A stretch of 64,000 nt of DNA from Nostoc sp. JL33 (GTDB lineage Bacteria; Cyanobacteriota; Cyanobacteriia; Cyanobacteriales; Nostocaceae), in the NCBI RefSeq assembly GCF_017114985.1, contig NZ_JABXKP010000090.1, positions 117,828 to 181,827 on the forward strand, in the 5' to 3' direction. The position numbers and the translations under genes are program-made. The notes under the pieces are model-generated. The model saw only the letters and a program-made list of their open reading frames with translations, ran no database searches and was not told where the DNA came from. Shown here in pieces: positions 8,386 to 17,058 of this stretch; position 1 is the stretch's first letter; each line of letters starts with the position of its first letter.

Positions 8386-9513
8386 TTACCTTTGTCTACA
8401 ATTGGTAAAAGTTGCATCAAGCGCAGTGGCAATTTGTACAAAAACTTCACTTGCAGGTGAAGTGCGATGCCAACTCTTCTCTACGAGAGGCTGCGCCAAG
8501 GAGACGCTAGGCGAATCGCGGGCTTTCCTTACGCTGATTGCAATCGGATTTCCAGTATCACCACCGCTACAAATATCGGGATCAATGGGAATTTTCCCCA
8601 GCAGTGGTGCTTGTAATTCTGCTGCGAGTTGTTCGCCGCCACCACTGCCAAAAATTGGCGTGTGTACGCCACAATCACTACAGATTAAATAGCTCATATT
8701 TTCAATGATGCCAAGCACGGGAACGCCCACTTGGCGAAACATATATATGTTGCGTCGTACATCTGCGATCGCTACTTGCTGAGGAGTTGTCACTAGAATA
8801 ACTCCACAAACGGGGCTTTCTTGGATAATTGTAATTTGAGCATCACCTGTTCCAGGAGGTAAATCTATTAATAAATAATCCAATTCGCCCCATTCCACAT
8901 CTTGCAAAAATTGAGTGATAATTTTATGCAAAACAGGCCCACGCCATGCCAAAGGACGATTTGCTTCTACAAGTAAACCAACTGACATCACTTTTATTCC
9001 CTGAACTTCTAGAGGTAAAAACTTATCACCTGTAGGAGTATTAATTACTTGAATATCAGCTTGTCCTAAACCCAACATTTGCGGCACATTCGGCCCATAA
9101 ATATCAGCATCTAATAGCCCAACTTTTGCACCCTGTAATCTTAAAGCGGCGGCTAGATTGACGGCTGTTGTTGATTTGCCCACACCACCTTTACCACTAG
9201 AGACTGCTAGGGTTGTTTTTACGCCAGGAATTGTACAAATTTGAATGTAAGTTTTTTTACACCAAGTTAGAAATGATAATTTAGATTGAATCTCCGTCTG
9301 TAATTGGTGCTGATGGGAACCGATATATAAACGCAAGTAAACATAGTCATCAACTATGCGGAGATTCCGCACCATTCCCAAACTAATGATATCCTTTTTT
9401 AAGGTAGGCTCGATAACCTCTTTGAGGAGTTGGACGACCTCTTGCTGATGGGGATTAGTATCTGGTTTTACTGGATCTTCCGAATGCTGAAAGGGGGATG
9501 GGTGGTAAGACAT
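8386..9513 (-). CDS. mrp: Mrp/ApbC (NBP35-type) iron-sulfur cluster carrier ATPase
   Basis: 375 residues. An N-terminal DUF59-like part (about 25-95) with LGMVRNLRI is followed by a deviant Walker A SSGKGGVGKST near 106, the segment DLPPGTGDAQ, and the C-terminal SYLICSDCG with the CxxC that binds a bridging [4Fe-4S] cluster. The family delivers clusters to apoproteins. The C-terminus is odd: between PIAIS and SPASEVF about 25 extra residues are encoded by a dispersed DNA repeat (about 8462-8536). The frame stays open and the end of the protein is intact, so it is probably functional. Confidence 0.93.
   Translation of the reverse strand: MSYHPSPFQHSEDPVKPDTNPHQQEVVQLLKEVIEPTLKKDIISLGMVRNLRIVDDYVYLRLYIGSHQHQLQTEIQSKLSFLTWCKKTYIQICTIPGVKTTLAVSSGKGGVGKSTTAVNLAAALRLQGAKVGLLDADIYGPNVPQMLGLGQADIQVINTPTGDKFLPLEVQGIKVMSVGLLVEANRPLAWRGPVLHKIITQFLQDVEWGELDYLLIDLPPGTGDAQITIIQESPVCGVILVTTPQQVAIADVRRNIYMFRQVGVPVLGIIENMSYLICSDCGVHTPIFGSGGGEQLAAELQAPLLGKIPIDPDICSGGDTGNPIAISVRKARDSPSVSLAQPLVEKSWHRTSPASEVFVQIATALDATFTNCRQR
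8462..8536. repeat. In-frame dispersed repeat within mrp
   Basis: About 75 bp containing tctctacgagaggctgcgcc and aggagacgctaggcgaatcg, typical of Nostoc-type dispersed repeats, interrupt the conserved C-terminal part of mrp. They add about 25 residues without a stop. Confidence 0.75.
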
Positions 9514-9674
9514 TTATAACTCCACAAAAATATGTTTGTCAAATCTTGCATCTCTTCAAACGATGCGTGCGTCATAATTATTTGTATTGCAATTATGGTT
9601 GTTCTAAATAATATCTTTTAGTCGTCGCCATAGTCGATTCCAGGAAATAGATTTCCCATTGCACTTCCCTTATG

Positions 9675-10640
9675 TTATTTCTCCTCGATTGAGACTATTC
9701 TATCTGTTTTAATCTTCTGAATTGCCCGCTGCGCTTGGATGGACACTTCTTTGTCAGGGTCATCTAAGGCTTGTTGCAGGGGGTTAATAACGTCAGGATG
9801 AGCTAAATTCCCAAGTGCGATCGCAGCTTCTTTCCGTACATCTGCATATTCATCTGTTAATGCTTGAATTAATCTCGGCATAACTTGAATATCTGGAATT
9901 TTTTGCAACGCTTGTGCTGCTGATTTCCTCACTTGCCAATGTTCATCATCTAAAGCTATTTCTAATGCGGAAATCGCTTGAGAATTTTCCTGAATAGCCA
10001 AAGATTTCGCTGCATTCCGGCGAACTTGCCAGTCACTATCATTTGTGAGGGCTTGACAAAGTATTGTAATCACTTCTGTATCTTGTAAATGTTCTAAAGT
10101 TAAAGCAGCAGCACGACGTACATTTGCTTCTTGATCAAAGATTAAATTTAAAGCTTGTGGACATTTTCCTAGTTGATTGATATATCGCAGTGTGGTAACG
10201 GCTGCTTCTCTTAACTCAGGACTTTTTGATTCTAAAAATGGTAAAATGTCGGGTAAAGATTGAATGTCATGTATCTTCCGCAAAAGCACTAAAATATTTA
10301 ATTGAAAATTTAGATCATTACTTTGTAGTTTATCTAGTAAAAGTAACAATTCATCTTGTGTAACTAACTCGTTTAAAGCTGAGGCAGCTTCAGTACGAAT
10401 CTCTGAATCTGTTGAAGTAAGACATTCAATTAAAGCCGGGATGGCAACAGGATTGGCAATTTCCCAAAGGGCAGCGATCGCTATTTTTTGAACAGCAATA
10501 TGTTCATCTTTCAAAGCGATGATTAAAGCGTCTATTGTTTCTTCATCGCCTAGATGTTGTAAGGTTTTGACAGCTACTAGACGATCATTTATATCAGGCG
10601 ATCGCAACATTTCTAGCCAATGCTTGAGGTCATCGTTCAT
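9675..10640 (-). CDS. HEAT-repeat protein (PBS lyase HEAT-like repeats)
   Basis: 321 residues made of about ten helical repeats of 30-31 residues. Recurrent elements are D..VR..AA.AL and A...L, for example DEHWQVRKSAAQALQKI, DEYADVRKEAAIALGNL and DSDWQVRRNAAKSLA. In cyanobacteria such repeats occur in phycobilin lyases and in general scaffold proteins; the absence of a CpcE/F context argues for a scaffold here. The gene lies 33 bp downstream of the small ferredoxin on the same strand, so both are probably one transcript. The flavoprotein at 15349-17058 may once have been part of the same cluster. Confidence 0.85.
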   Translation of the reverse strand: MNDDLKHWLEMLRSPDINDRLVAVKTLQHLGDEETIDALIIALKDEHIAVQKIAIAALWEIANPVAIPALIECLTSTDSEIRTEAASALNELVTQDELLLLLDKLQSNDLNFQLNILVLLRKIHDIQSLPDILPFLESKSPELREAAVTTLRYINQLGKCPQALNLIFDQEANVRRAAALTLEHLQDTEVITILCQALTNDSDWQVRRNAAKSLAIQENSQAISALEIALDDEHWQVRKSAAQALQKIPDIQVMPRLIQALTDEYADVRKEAAIALGNLAHPDVINPLQQALDDPDKEVSIQAQRAIQKIKTDRIVSIEEK

Positions 10641-10673
10641 TAATTTTTACCACAGAAAAAAATAAGAGAAGAT

Positions 10674-10901
10674 TTAACGTAATAAAAATGGAATTTGTAC
10701 TGTAATTGCATTGGTTGGACATTCTTTTTCACAAGGTAGACAAAACCAACACTCATCATATTTCATATACGCTTTCCCCGTCTCTGGATTTTTTGCCAAC
10801 ACATCCAAGGGACAAACTTCAATACAAGCTGTGCATTTTTCTAGACATTTCGATTCATCAACGATAACAGGAACATCTACTCTTTGATTGATTAAAGCCA
10901 T
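10674..10901 (-). CDS. Small 2x[4Fe-4S] ferredoxin
   Basis: 75 residues. Two cysteine clusters, CLEKCTACIEVCP and CWFCLPCEKECP, fit two [4Fe-4S] centres. The sequence resembles the iron-sulfur (beta) subunits that partner AprA or fumarate-reductase-like flavoproteins, and such a flavoprotein is encoded about 4.4 kb away on the same strand. An electron-transfer partnership is inference. The first 28 codons and the upstream region are duplicated at 12618-12780, giving a truncated copy. Confidence 0.88.
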   Translation of the reverse strand: MALINQRVDVPVIVDESKCLEKCTACIEVCPLDVLAKNPETGKAYMKYDECWFCLPCEKECPTNAITVQIPFLLR

Positions 10902-10978
10902 AAAATAACTCCATGATTTTGTACTGAAACTGCTAAACGGTAAAATAAATGGGGTAAGCTTGCATGAATTATCTCACG
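10816..10978. repeat. 163-bp direct duplication, copy 1
   Basis: Colinear without net gaps with 12618-12780 (offset 1802). It covers the 5' end of the ferredoxin gene and a remnant coding on the minus strand for the end of an acetyltransferase (REIIHASLPHLFYRL), matching the true C-terminus of the gene at 12727. It marks the left border of an inserted segment. Confidence 0.88.
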
Positions 10979-11001
10979 ATTGTAGGTTGTTTATAGGCAT
11001 T

Positions 11002-11544
11002 ATGGAATATCGCAGAGCCAAGATAGAAGGAGGTACATTTTTCTTTACCGTTGTTACTCATAACCGCCGGGAATTTCTTTGTAATGCAAAGAATATTCTG
11101 CTGTTAAGACAAGCATTCAGAGAAGTAATGAGTAAATCTCCATTTATTGTAGATGCCATTGTCATATTACCAAACCACATACACTGTATTTGGACGTTAC
11201 CACCAGGAGACAGTGATTTTTCGGATCGTTGGCGATTAATAAAAAATTATTTTACCCATCATTGTGATATTCAATATCAAGGGAAAATCTCTGTATCACG
11301 TCGAAAGAAAGGTGAAAAAGCTATTTGGCAACGCCGATTTTGGGAACATCAAATTCAAGACGAAATTGATTTCATTTATCATGTTGATTATATTCATTAT
11401 AATCCTGTCAAGCATGGATATGTTAAAGCACCTAAAGATTGGAATTATTCAAGTTTCATTTTGTATGTAAACAAAGGAATTTACGATATAGATTGGGGTT
11501 TAGGAATAGAGATAGAATTTCCCGAAGATGTAGGAAATGAATAA
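11002..11544 (+). CDS. REP-associated tyrosine transposase (RAYT/TnpA-REP, Y1 family)
   Basis: About 180 residues from ATG 11002; the open frame extends up to TTG at 10960, but that part lies in the duplicated ferredoxin/GNAT border and is unlikely to be coding. The metal-binding HxH is seen in LPNHIHCIW, followed by the family segments IWQRRFWEHQI and YIHYNPVKHGYV. RAYTs act on single-stranded hairpin-forming REP sequences. The gene starts just after tgtaggttg (10981) and is followed 16 bp later by a MITE copy beginning gtaggttgggtgga, so this sequence may be its recognition end. It is full length and appears intact. Confidence 0.88.
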   Translation: MEYRRAKIEGGTFFFTVVTHNRREFLCNAKNILLLRQAFREVMSKSPFIVDAIVILPNHIHCIWTLPPGDSDFSDRWRLIKNYFTHHCDIQYQGKISVSRRKKGEKAIWQRRFWEHQIQDEIDFIYHVDYIHYNPVKHGYVKAPKDWNYSSFILYVNKGIYDIDWGLGIEIEFPEDVGNE

Positions 11545-11560
11545 TCTATTCGTAGTTATT

Positions 11561-11782
11561 GTAGGTTGGGTGGAGGCGCAAGTTAATATCTTAGTAACAC
11601 AATGAACAATTTATATTGCGCCGTAACCCAACATCAAGCGATATTAATCTTAGCGAATAATTAAATATATAAAATAGGTTTAGCATTAATTTTATCAAAA
11701 ACTTTAAAGATTATTATAATATAAATATTTTCTGTTTTTCCGATATCATGTGTTGGGTTCCACTACGTTCCACCCAACCTAC
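11561..11782. mobile_element. MITE-like element copy 1 (gtaggttgggtgga ends)
   Basis: 222 bp with 14-bp terminal inverted repeats, gtaggttgggtgga and tccacccaacctac. It is AT-rich and non-coding. A second copy lies at 12379-12601; similarity continues to the gcgatcgcac just beyond the right end in both. With its flanks it accounts for the 11545-11843 gap. Confidence 0.85.
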
Positions 11783-11843
11783 GGGAGATAGCGATCGCAC
11801 TGCCAATCTTCTATCAGAAGAAAATCAAGACGAATTCTCAAAT

Positions 11844-12233
11844 TCATTGTGGCATTTCCCAGGGATAACAAGTTACTATTTGCCCATCGGGCATAATAGT
11901 GTCTTCCAAGACGGCATCCTGGATAGCACCATCCACAATAGCTCCCCTGAGATTAGCGCGATCAAAGCCAGTATTTTCCAAGATGGTATCTCTAAGATCG
12001 GCTTCAGTAAGGTCGGCATCAAGCAAACCAGATTGATATAAATTAACCCCTCGCAAATTTGCTCTTCGGAGCTTGATGCCGACCAAATTCGATTGGCTCA
12101 GATCGGCATTAGTCAAGTTAATCTCACTCAGGTCGAGACCACTCAAGTTGACTCCAGCCAGGTTGATTCCTATAAAGTCTCTCTCTCCAGCAGCATAGCG
12201 TCTGAGCAGTTCTTCAGCAGTCAGATCGGTCAT
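11844..12233 (-). CDS. Pentapeptide-repeat protein
   Basis: About 129 residues from ATG 12233; a TTG at 12248 is an alternative. The N-terminus TAEELLRRYAAGERDF is followed by about 15 pentapeptide repeats of the A(D/N)LXX type (NLSGLDLSEINLTNADLSQ), which fold as a right-handed quadrilateral beta-helix. It ends with TIMPDGQIVT. The same N-terminal and C-terminal motifs occur in the protein at 48937-49500. The family is large in cyanobacteria and mostly of unknown function. The gene sits between two MITE copies within the inserted segment. Confidence 0.85.
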   Translation of the reverse strand: MTDLTAEELLRRYAAGERDFIGINLAGVNLSGLDLSEINLTNADLSQSNLVGIKLRRANLRGVNLYQSGLLDADLTEADLRDTILENTGFDRANLRGAIVDGAIQDAVLEDTIMPDGQIVTCYPWEMPQ

Positions 12234-12378
12234 ACTACAATTCCTCAATTACTTTCTACAATCAATTCTACTGCTCTCAACCTCTGGAACAATTTAATCC
12301 AATCCGTAACCCCCTTCGACATCAATCTCGAAATTCAAAAACCTCCCCCAAGGATAACTTGCCGAAGCGCAAGTTATT

Positions 12379-12601
12379 GTAGGTTGGGTGGAGGCGCAAG
12401 TTAGTATCTTGGCAACAAAATGAACTATTTGTATTGCGCCGTAACCCAACATCAAGCGATATTAATCTTAGCGAATAATTAAATATATAAAATAGGTTTA
12501 GTATTAATTTTATCCAAGAAATTGAGAGATTATTATAGTGTAAATATTTTCTGCTTTCCCGATATCATGTGTTGGGTTCCACTACGTTCCACCCAACCTA
12601 C
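12379..12601. mobile_element. MITE-like element copy 2 (gtaggttgggtgga ends)
   Basis: 223 bp, closely matching the copy at 11561-11782 with scattered substitutions, same orientation and same terminal inverted repeats. The left flank (aagttatt) resembles that of copy 1 (tagttatt). On the right it continues within 17 bp into the duplicated ferredoxin fragment. Confidence 0.85.
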
Positions 12602-12617
12602 GCGAGATAGCGATCGC

Positions 12618-12780
12618 ACTTCAATACAGGCTGTGCATTTTTCTAAACATTTCGATTCATCAACGATTACAGGAACATCTATTCTTTGATTGATTAAAGC
12701 CATAAAATTTCTCCCTTATTTTGTAATTAAACTTTTAAGCGGTAAAACAAATGCGGTAAACTTGCGTGGATAATCTCACG
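12618..12780. repeat. 163-bp direct duplication, copy 2
   Basis: Matches 10816-10978 without net gaps. It contains the truncated ferredoxin start and runs into the intact 3' end of the acetyltransferase gene (12727-13236). Together the copies bracket 1639 bp (10979-12617). Confidence 0.88.
12619..12703 (-). pseudogene. Truncated ferredoxin gene (first 28 codons)
   Basis: From ATG at 12703 the frame reads MALINQRIDVPVIVDE and SKCLEKCTACIEV, nearly identical to the start of the ferredoxin at 10674-10901. It then runs into the MITE-flank sequence. The second cysteine cluster is missing, so it cannot form the two-cluster protein. Confidence 0.85.
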
Positions 12781-13236
12781 CTCATATTGAAACCCCAACT
12801 TTTCCATAACTCTTTGTGACGCTTTGTTAGTCGTTAGAGTAAAGCAAACTATCTCTGGCACCTTCAGCAGTTCAAAACCAATTTTCAATATTTCCTCACC
12901 CATTTCTGTTGCTAACCCTTTAGCCCAGAATTTAGCTATTAGAGCGTAAGCTAATTCTACTTCATCGTTACCTTCTACATCAGTATTCCGAAGACCAGCA
13001 CGACCAACGAACTGATTATTAATTTTGTCTCGAAATACCCATAATCCGAATCCATAACGCTGCCAATGGTTCAAGTTATTTAGAATAAATAGCCGTGTTT
13101 CCTCATCAGAACGAACACCACCCAAACTTGCCATAACTTGCGGATCTTGATGCATACGATGAAGTTCATTCAAATGTTTAAATCGCAGACGTTCAGCAAG
13201 CAGACGCTGAGTAGTAAATGTTTGTATTAACTGCAT
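12727..13236 (-). CDS. GNAT acetyltransferase, RimJ/RimL type
   Basis: 169 residues. Family features are the N-terminal TQRLLAERLRFKHLNELHRMH, VGRAGLRN, the acetyl-CoA loop region KGLATEMGEEIL, and KASQRVMEKLGF near the end. RimJ/L-type enzymes acetylate protein N-termini or small molecules; the substrate is unknown. The final 20 codons overlap the duplicated border at 12618-12780, and their partial copy precedes the intact ferredoxin, so originally this gene was directly upstream of the ferredoxin. It follows another GNAT by 6 bp. Confidence 0.88.
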   Translation of the reverse strand: MQLIQTFTTQRLLAERLRFKHLNELHRMHQDPQVMASLGGVRSDEETRLFILNNLNHWQRYGFGLWVFRDKINNQFVGRAGLRNTDVEGNDEVELAYALIAKFWAKGLATEMGEEILKIGFELLKVPEIVCFTLTTNKASQRVMEKLGFQYEREIIHASLPHLFYRLKV

Positions 13237-13242
13237 ATTCTT

Positions 13243-13707
13243 TTACCAAACCAATTGTTTATGAAAAGCCAGTGACTGTTTTATATTGGTGTAACCAATT
13301 TTCTCATAAAACAAGTGAGCTTCTTTGCGTTTAATATTAGAACGTAGTAGAACACTATCACATCCAGCCAGAGAAGCCCACTGTTCAATTTCCTGCATCA
13401 AAAAACGTCCAATTCCATGATGACGATAGCCTTTATCTACAACTAATCCCAAAATAATTGCAGGAGTCGGAATAACTATTGAGTCACAAATATGAGCCTG
13501 CGCCCAAGCTATTACATATTCATCTTCTAGAGTAGCAACATACACAATATGAGCATCGTTATTTTTAATTTTAGTAAGGCGCTGCTCTATTTGTTGATTT
13601 GTCACAGAATATTCAAGTTGTTCGCAAAGACTAGCAATTCTCTCTACATCTTTAATCTCAGCTTGTCTAATTTTAATTTTCTCACTTACACTAACTTTGT
13701 TTATCAT
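13243..13707 (-). CDS. GNAT acetyltransferase
   Basis: 154 residues. The acetyl-CoA binding motif GYRHHGIGRFLMQEIE (Q/RxxGxG/A) is near residue 95, followed by the C-terminal FYEKIGY element typical of single-domain GNATs. The substrate is not predictable. It is co-directional with the neighbouring GNAT (6-bp gap), and the methyltransferase ends 24 bp upstream, so they probably share a transcript. Confidence 0.88.
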   Translation of the reverse strand: MINKVSVSEKIKIRQAEIKDVERIASLCEQLEYSVTNQQIEQRLTKIKNNDAHIVYVATLEDEYVIAWAQAHICDSIVIPTPAIILGLVVDKGYRHHGIGRFLMQEIEQWASLAGCDSVLLRSNIKRKEAHLFYEKIGYTNIKQSLAFHKQLVW

Positions 13708-13731
13708 AATTTAATTTTAAATTACAATTAT

Positions 13732-14514
13732 TTAGTTATCCAGCGTTGCACGCAGAAAACGATAGCCTATATCAATCTCTGTCAAATTGTGAATATCACC
13801 ATATTTTTTGCTCCATTCTCCACTACTTAAATCTGCTGCAAGTAACTTTACTCCTTGCTCTACTAAATCTTGATTAGCTAAAGCAAAAGATGATATTCCT
13901 GCACGTACTTCTGGTTGAAGATATAACTCTGGCCGTCTCCAGCCTGCTGCTGCGAATAAATCAGATAAATCGTATGGTAATAAAAGGGGTATGGCTTCAA
14001 CACGCTTTTTAGTATTATTCTGAATTAAATTAACCTGTTCGTTAAGTGGTAAAAATTGTAACGCATCTTCCCACAAAAACGGAAAATAATCATAAAGCCA
14101 TATCTTCTGAGCTAATCTAATATCAAAAGTTAACAAAATTATTGCCCCATCTCTAATTATTCTGTGCATTTCCTGAAAAGCTTTTTCGAGATGAGAAAAG
14201 TGATGAATTGCCAGGATACTTACAACAGCATCAACAGAGTTATCTAGTAGAGGTAGATTTTTTGCATAACCAGTAAACCACTTAATTTGCTGATGTTCTA
14301 CTGCTTGTTTTTGCATTACTATAGAAGGTTCAACAGCATTAACAAGAAATCCTTTATTAGCTAGCGCTAGACTGTAACCACCAGTACCAGCGCCAATATC
14401 AGCAATAATGCTACCTTTGGGTAAATTGAGTAAATCAATTAATTTATTGACAATACGGATATCAGGAACGCGAGTTTTTGAGTATTGTTGACCAATTGAA
14501 TTATATATAGACAT
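13732..14514 (-). CDS. SAM-dependent methyltransferase (class I)
   Basis: 260 residues. Motif I ADIGAGTGGYSLALA is near residue 39, then AVEPS (motif II acid), DAVVSILAIHHF (motif IV) and IIRDGAIILLTFD (motif V/VI). This is the Methyltransf_11 pattern shared by UbiE-like and many small-molecule methyltransferases. The substrate is unknown. It lies between an HAD hydrolase and two GNATs on the same strand, an accessory block within a redox cluster. Confidence 0.88.
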   Translation of the reverse strand: MSIYNSIGQQYSKTRVPDIRIVNKLIDLLNLPKGSIIADIGAGTGGYSLALANKGFLVNAVEPSIVMQKQAVEHQQIKWFTGYAKNLPLLDNSVDAVVSILAIHHFSHLEKAFQEMHRIIRDGAIILLTFDIRLAQKIWLYDYFPFLWEDALQFLPLNEQVNLIQNNTKKRVEAIPLLLPYDLSDLFAAAGWRRPELYLQPEVRAGISSFALANQDLVEQGVKLLAADLSSGEWSKKYGDIHNLTEIDIGYRFLRATLDN

Positions 14515-14588
14515 ATTAGAAAATTTCTCAAAATAATTTAAAACAACCCATTTAAAATCTAACTTTAGATGAATAAATCAAAAACCTG

Positions 14589-15284
14589 TTAGTTAAACAA
14601 TTCCAGCAAATTTAAGAGATCACTTATCATAAACTTTGGTTTTACTTCTTGTGGTAAATTTTGATTTTTTCTGTTGTAATAGCAAAAATCTATTTTGACT
14701 TGTGTTGCTCCCGCATAGTCGTGCTTTAGAGAATCTCCAACGTAAAGAACTTCTGCTGGTGTTAAATTTAATCTAGACAAAGCATAATGAAATATTTCAG
14801 GAGATGGTTTAGCAAAACCAATTGCTTCAGAAACTACAATTTCTTCAAAAAAATGCTCAATTCCAGCAGCTTGCATTCTCGGTAGTTGCGCTGATACAAA
14901 ACCGTTCGTAATCACAGCCAAACGATAACTACCTGCGAGAGCAGTTAGTACTTCATTTACATCAGGTTCCATAACAGCAGAATGATTAAAAATATGCCAA
15001 AAACTTTGACTAAGATTGCTGATTTTATCTGTTTGTATATCTAATTGAGCAAGTGTACTTCGGTAAGACATCTCGATTAACTCACTAGGAGAAAAGATAT
15101 CTTGCTGTCTCCAATACTTGGAATTATAAGTTTCAAAGACTTGAAGAAAAATAGTCTCACTGACTCCATTTAAATCTAAAGATACTGCACAATCTTCAAG
15201 CGCTCCAAGAATAGCTTGGCGTTCACACATCTCAAAATTCAATAGTGTATTATCGAGATCAAAAATTATTGCTTCATAAGACAT
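14589..15284 (-). CDS. HAD-family hydrolase (YjjG/nucleotidase-like)
   Basis: 231 residues. Motif I FDLDNTLLNF with both aspartates is near residue 8, motif II VITNGF near 112, motif III lysine in AKPSPEIF, and motif IV YVGDSLKHDYAGA. A helical cap lies between motif I and II (subfamily I). The closest remembered type is the YjjG-like pyrimidine nucleotidase/phosphatase group; the true substrate is unknown. No regulatory sequence stands out in the 64-bp gap from the flavoprotein gene. Confidence 0.88.
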   Translation of the reverse strand: MSYEAIIFDLDNTLLNFEMCERQAILGALEDCAVSLDLNGVSETIFLQVFETYNSKYWRQQDIFSPSELIEMSYRSTLAQLDIQTDKISNLSQSFWHIFNHSAVMEPDVNEVLTALAGSYRLAVITNGFVSAQLPRMQAAGIEHFFEEIVVSEAIGFAKPSPEIFHYALSRLNLTPAEVLYVGDSLKHDYAGATQVKIDFCYYNRKNQNLPQEVKPKFMISDLLNLLELFN

Positions 15285-15348
15285 TTTTGTGAAATATTGG
15301 TATTATCTGGACTATATCGAAAAAGAGCATTTTATTTTAATGGTCATT

Positions 15349-17058
15349 TCACTTAACGGCAACATTGTAAAATTCTTTGACTATATCTACTTCTACAATG
15401 TAAGGCTCTACAGGACGCTTAAACAAGACCATTTGCTCTAATTCATCTTTCTTTAAATTGACATGACAAAACCATTCATCATCATTTTTTTCTGGATAAT
15501 CTAAACGGTAATGATAAAGACCCCAACGAGTTTCTTGACGATACAATGATGCTCTGGCTGCCATTTCTGCACAGTCACGAATAAAGTGAACTTCTAGACT
15601 ACGCATCAATTCATGGGGATCGCGAGCGCCCATTAAATCTAATGTTTCTTGATATTGGACAAAATGTTTTAAACCAATCTCGATTTTGTTACCTGATTTC
15701 GGTGGTTGCAGATAATCATTAACTAAACGTCTTAATTTATATTCTACCTGGGTATGAGGTACACCATTGGGGCGAGTTAAAGGTGCATAAATTCTAGTTT
15801 TTTCAGCTTCTAAAAAATTTGTATCTGGTTCGATAAAATCTAAATTTTGGATATATTCAATCGCATGAGTTCCCGCTATGCGACCGAAAACAAATGCCCC
15901 AATCATGTAATTATGGGGAACGCTGGCCATATCTCCGGCTGCATATAAACCTGTGACAGTTGTTTGAGCGTTTTCATTCACCCATACACCAGAGGCACTA
16001 TGACCACTACATAAGCCAATTTCTGAAATGTGCATCTCTACGCCGTGAGTGCGATAATCTTCATTTCTGCCTTGATGAAAACGTTCTCTACTTGGTCGCT
16101 CATTCGCCCACAATATGGATTCAATTTCAGCGATTGTATCTTCATCAAGATGGGTCATTTTAAGTTGGACTGGCCCTTTCCCAGAATTTAATTCTTTCCA
16201 GATTTCCAACATCATTTGACCACTCCAATAGTCGCAACTAATGAAGCGATTTCCCTCGGCGTTAGCAGTATGAGCGCCAAAAGGGCCGGCAACATAAGCA
16301 CAGGCGGGGCCATTGTAATCTTTGATTAAAGGATTAACTTGAAAGCATTCAATATTGCTGAGTTCTGCTCCTGCATGATAAGCCATTGAATAGCCATCTC
16401 CAGCATTGGTAGGATTTTCATAAGTGCCGTAGAGATAGCCAGAAGCAGGTAATCCTAATCTGCCACAAGCACCTGTACACAGGATGACTGCTTTAGCTTG
16501 AATGACCATATAATCTCCGTTTCTGACATCAAATCCCACCGCCCCAATAGCACGTCCTTCTTTGACTAACACACGGGTTGCCATGACGCGATTTGTAACT
16601 TTGACTTTGTGGCGTTTAACTTGTCGGGTGAGGATAGGTTTGAGGTCTTTACCTTCTGGCATAGGTAAGACATATTTACCCACACGATGTACTTGTTTTA
16701 AGTCATAGTTGCCTTGGGCATCTTTTTGAAATTTTACGCCCCAGCTTTCTAATTCTTGGATGACTTCGTGACCTAATTTGCCTGTTTGATAAACGGCTTT
16801 TTGGTTGACAATGCCATCGTTAGCAAGGGTGATTTCGCGCACGTATTGTTCTGGTGTGGAATGACCGGGAATGACTGCGGTATTTACTCCGTCCATACCC
16901 ATTGCGATCGCACCACTGCGACGGATGTTAGCCTTTTCTAAAATCAGCACATCTGCATCAGGATTCGCTTGTTTTGCCTTGATACCTGCCATTGTCCCTG
17001 CGGTACCACCGCCAATGACAAGTACATCTGTTTTGAGCCACTGGGTATTGATATCCAT
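15349..17058 (-). CDS. FAD-dependent oxidoreductase, AprA/fumarate reductase-like
   Basis: 569 residues. The FAD-binding motif VLVIGGGTAGTMAGIKA begins near residue 12; the substrate and capping regions include RSGAIAMGMDGVNTA and HNYMIGAFVFGRIAGTHA, and the C-terminal helical part MARASLYRQETRWGLYHY resembles AprA/SdhA-type flavoproteins. Such proteins work with an iron-sulfur subunit; the only candidate here is the small ferredoxin at 10674-10901. No assimilatory or respiratory partner genes accompany it, so the reaction is not assigned. The gene probably heads a minus-strand operon reaching the HEAT-repeat gene, later interrupted by inserted genes. Confidence 0.85.
   Translation of the reverse strand: MDINTQWLKTDVLVIGGGTAGTMAGIKAKQANPDADVLILEKANIRRSGAIAMGMDGVNTAVIPGHSTPEQYVREITLANDGIVNQKAVYQTGKLGHEVIQELESWGVKFQKDAQGNYDLKQVHRVGKYVLPMPEGKDLKPILTRQVKRHKVKVTNRVMATRVLVKEGRAIGAVGFDVRNGDYMVIQAKAVILCTGACGRLGLPASGYLYGTYENPTNAGDGYSMAYHAGAELSNIECFQVNPLIKDYNGPACAYVAGPFGAHTANAEGNRFISCDYWSGQMMLEIWKELNSGKGPVQLKMTHLDEDTIAEIESILWANERPSRERFHQGRNEDYRTHGVEMHISEIGLCSGHSASGVWVNENAQTTVTGLYAAGDMASVPHNYMIGAFVFGRIAGTHAIEYIQNLDFIEPDTNFLEAEKTRIYAPLTRPNGVPHTQVEYKLRRLVNDYLQPPKSGNKIEIGLKHFVQYQETLDLMGARDPHELMRSLEVHFIRDCAEMAARASLYRQETRWGLYHYRLDYPEKNDDEWFCHVNLKKDELEQMVLFKRPVEPYIVEVDIVKEFYNVAVK

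Noticed and set aside
12093..12404. Plus-strand open frame opposite the first pentapeptide gene
   Set aside because: Same antisense effect as for the second pentapeptide gene; ends within the MITE copy.
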